A stretch of 15,572 nucleotides of DNA from Candidatus Cloacimonadota bacterium (GTDB lineage: Bacteria > Cloacimonadota > Cloacimonadia > Cloacimonadales > Cloacimonadaceae): positions 1 through 15,572 of the forward strand of contig JAQUHL010000009.1 of the NCBI GenBank assembly GCA_028683635.1, given 5' to 3'. Shown in pieces: positions 15,144-15,572 of the stretch (within the stretch, counting starts at the first letter, position 1; each line of letters starts with the position of its first letter). The notes beneath the pieces were generated by a model, which was given only the letters and a program-made list of their open reading frames with translations, was not told the origin of the DNA and searched no databases. A program made the position numbers and the translations under genes.

Positions 15144-15572
15144 TGGTTTTGAGCTCCGGTAACAGCCGGGGCTCCAATCTCGCTGCCATGCACCGGTTTT
15201 TTACTATGCAGGAGATTCCCGTCCGCATCGCTTTGGTGGTTTATACTAAAAGATCTGCCCCCATTGCCGGGCTCTGCGCCAGCCTTGGGATACCTGCTCT
15301 GTGGATCAGCAGCAAGGATCCGGAAGCCTTCGAAAGGCAAGTTCTGCACCAAGTTATGACCGGGGATATCTCTCTGATCGCCCTGGCAGGATTTCTGAAA
15401 CAACTTTCAGCCGGCTTTATCTCCCAGCTTGGCAATATCCCCATTCTGAATATCCATCCTGCTCTGCTTCCTGATTTTGGAGGAAAGGGGATGTATGGCC
15501 ATCGGGTTCACGAAAGCGTGTTTAACTCCAAAGAGCAGTTCTCCGGGGCTACCATCCATAAAGTTGATCCGC
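15110..15572 (+). CDS. purN: Phosphoribosylglycinamide formyltransferase (PurN), 3' end cut by the window
   Basis: About 154 of an expected 190-210 residues are present. The enzyme transfers a formyl group from 10-formyl-tetrahydrofolate to GAR in step 3 of purine synthesis. Marks are the nucleotide-binding opening IMVLSSGNSRGSNLAAM, LIALAGFLKQLSAGFI, the catalytic segment ILNIHPALLPDFGGKGMYG with the conserved Asn and His, and SGATIHKVD, whose Asp matches the conserved catalytic aspartate. The frame runs off the window open. Two starts are possible. ATG 15143 overlaps the aspS stop (TAATG). ATG 15110 lies 34 bases inside aspS, with GGAAG at 15101-15105. I prefer 15110 because it supplies the full first beta-strand (YQIMVLSSG) found in the family. 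Either way it is translationally linked to aspS. Confidence 0.88.
   Translation, partial: MAGTKPETYQIMVLSSGNSRGSNLAAMHRFFTMQEIPVRIALVVYTKRSAPIAGLCASLGIPALWISSKDPEAFERQVLHQVMTGDISLIALAGFLKQLSAGFISQLGNIPILNIHPALLPDFGGKGMYGHRVHESVFNSKEQFSGATIHKVDP

Overview
The window looks like a chromosomal piece of a Gram-negative, FCB-superphylum bacterium, most likely Candidatus Cloacimonadota (Cloacimonas-like). This is inference. The supporting signs are two proteins with a C-terminal type IX-like (FlgD-fold) sorting domain (NYPNPFNPTT...GIYFYRV style), lipoproteins with an NPFDP motif just after the lipid-bearing cysteine, and a beta-helix protein with the NNWWG motif. Housekeeping genes (dnaN, recF, aspS, purN) occupy the right half and moderately GC-rich accessory surface genes the left.

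Left part (1-5274): an A+T-rich gene for a beta-helix/TPR-like protein with a sorting domain but no signal peptide (probably lacking its original 5' end). It is followed by an ATGA-coupled pair: an exported caspase-like (C14) peptidase and a large lipoprotein with five chitobiase-C-terminal-like repeats and seven RCC1-like repeats.

Middle (5300-8780): the most interesting locus. A well-formed cobalamin (B12) riboswitch, followed by a hairpin that would bury the Shine-Dalgarno sequence, precedes one gene for a secreted YVTN-type beta-propeller with a sorting domain. By analogy to Bacteroides BtuG (a B12-binding surface beta-propeller controlled by B12), it is a candidate surface cobalamin-capture protein. 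It converges with a threonine aldolase gene. That gene is flanked by three clear copies, and one decayed copy, of a roughly 85-bp palindromic mobile-type repeat. One copy overlaps the aldolase stop codon.

Right part (8781-15572): a tightly packed, co-directional run of dnaN, recF (TTG start), an Atg22/UMF1-type MFS transporter, a PotD-like polyamine-binding lipoprotein without its ABC partners, aspS, and purN. The last gene overlaps aspS and is cut off by the window end. Gaps between these genes are about 4-10 bases or overlaps, so they are probably one transcription unit.

No tRNA, rRNA, CRISPR array, insertion sequence with transposase, or replication origin was seen.
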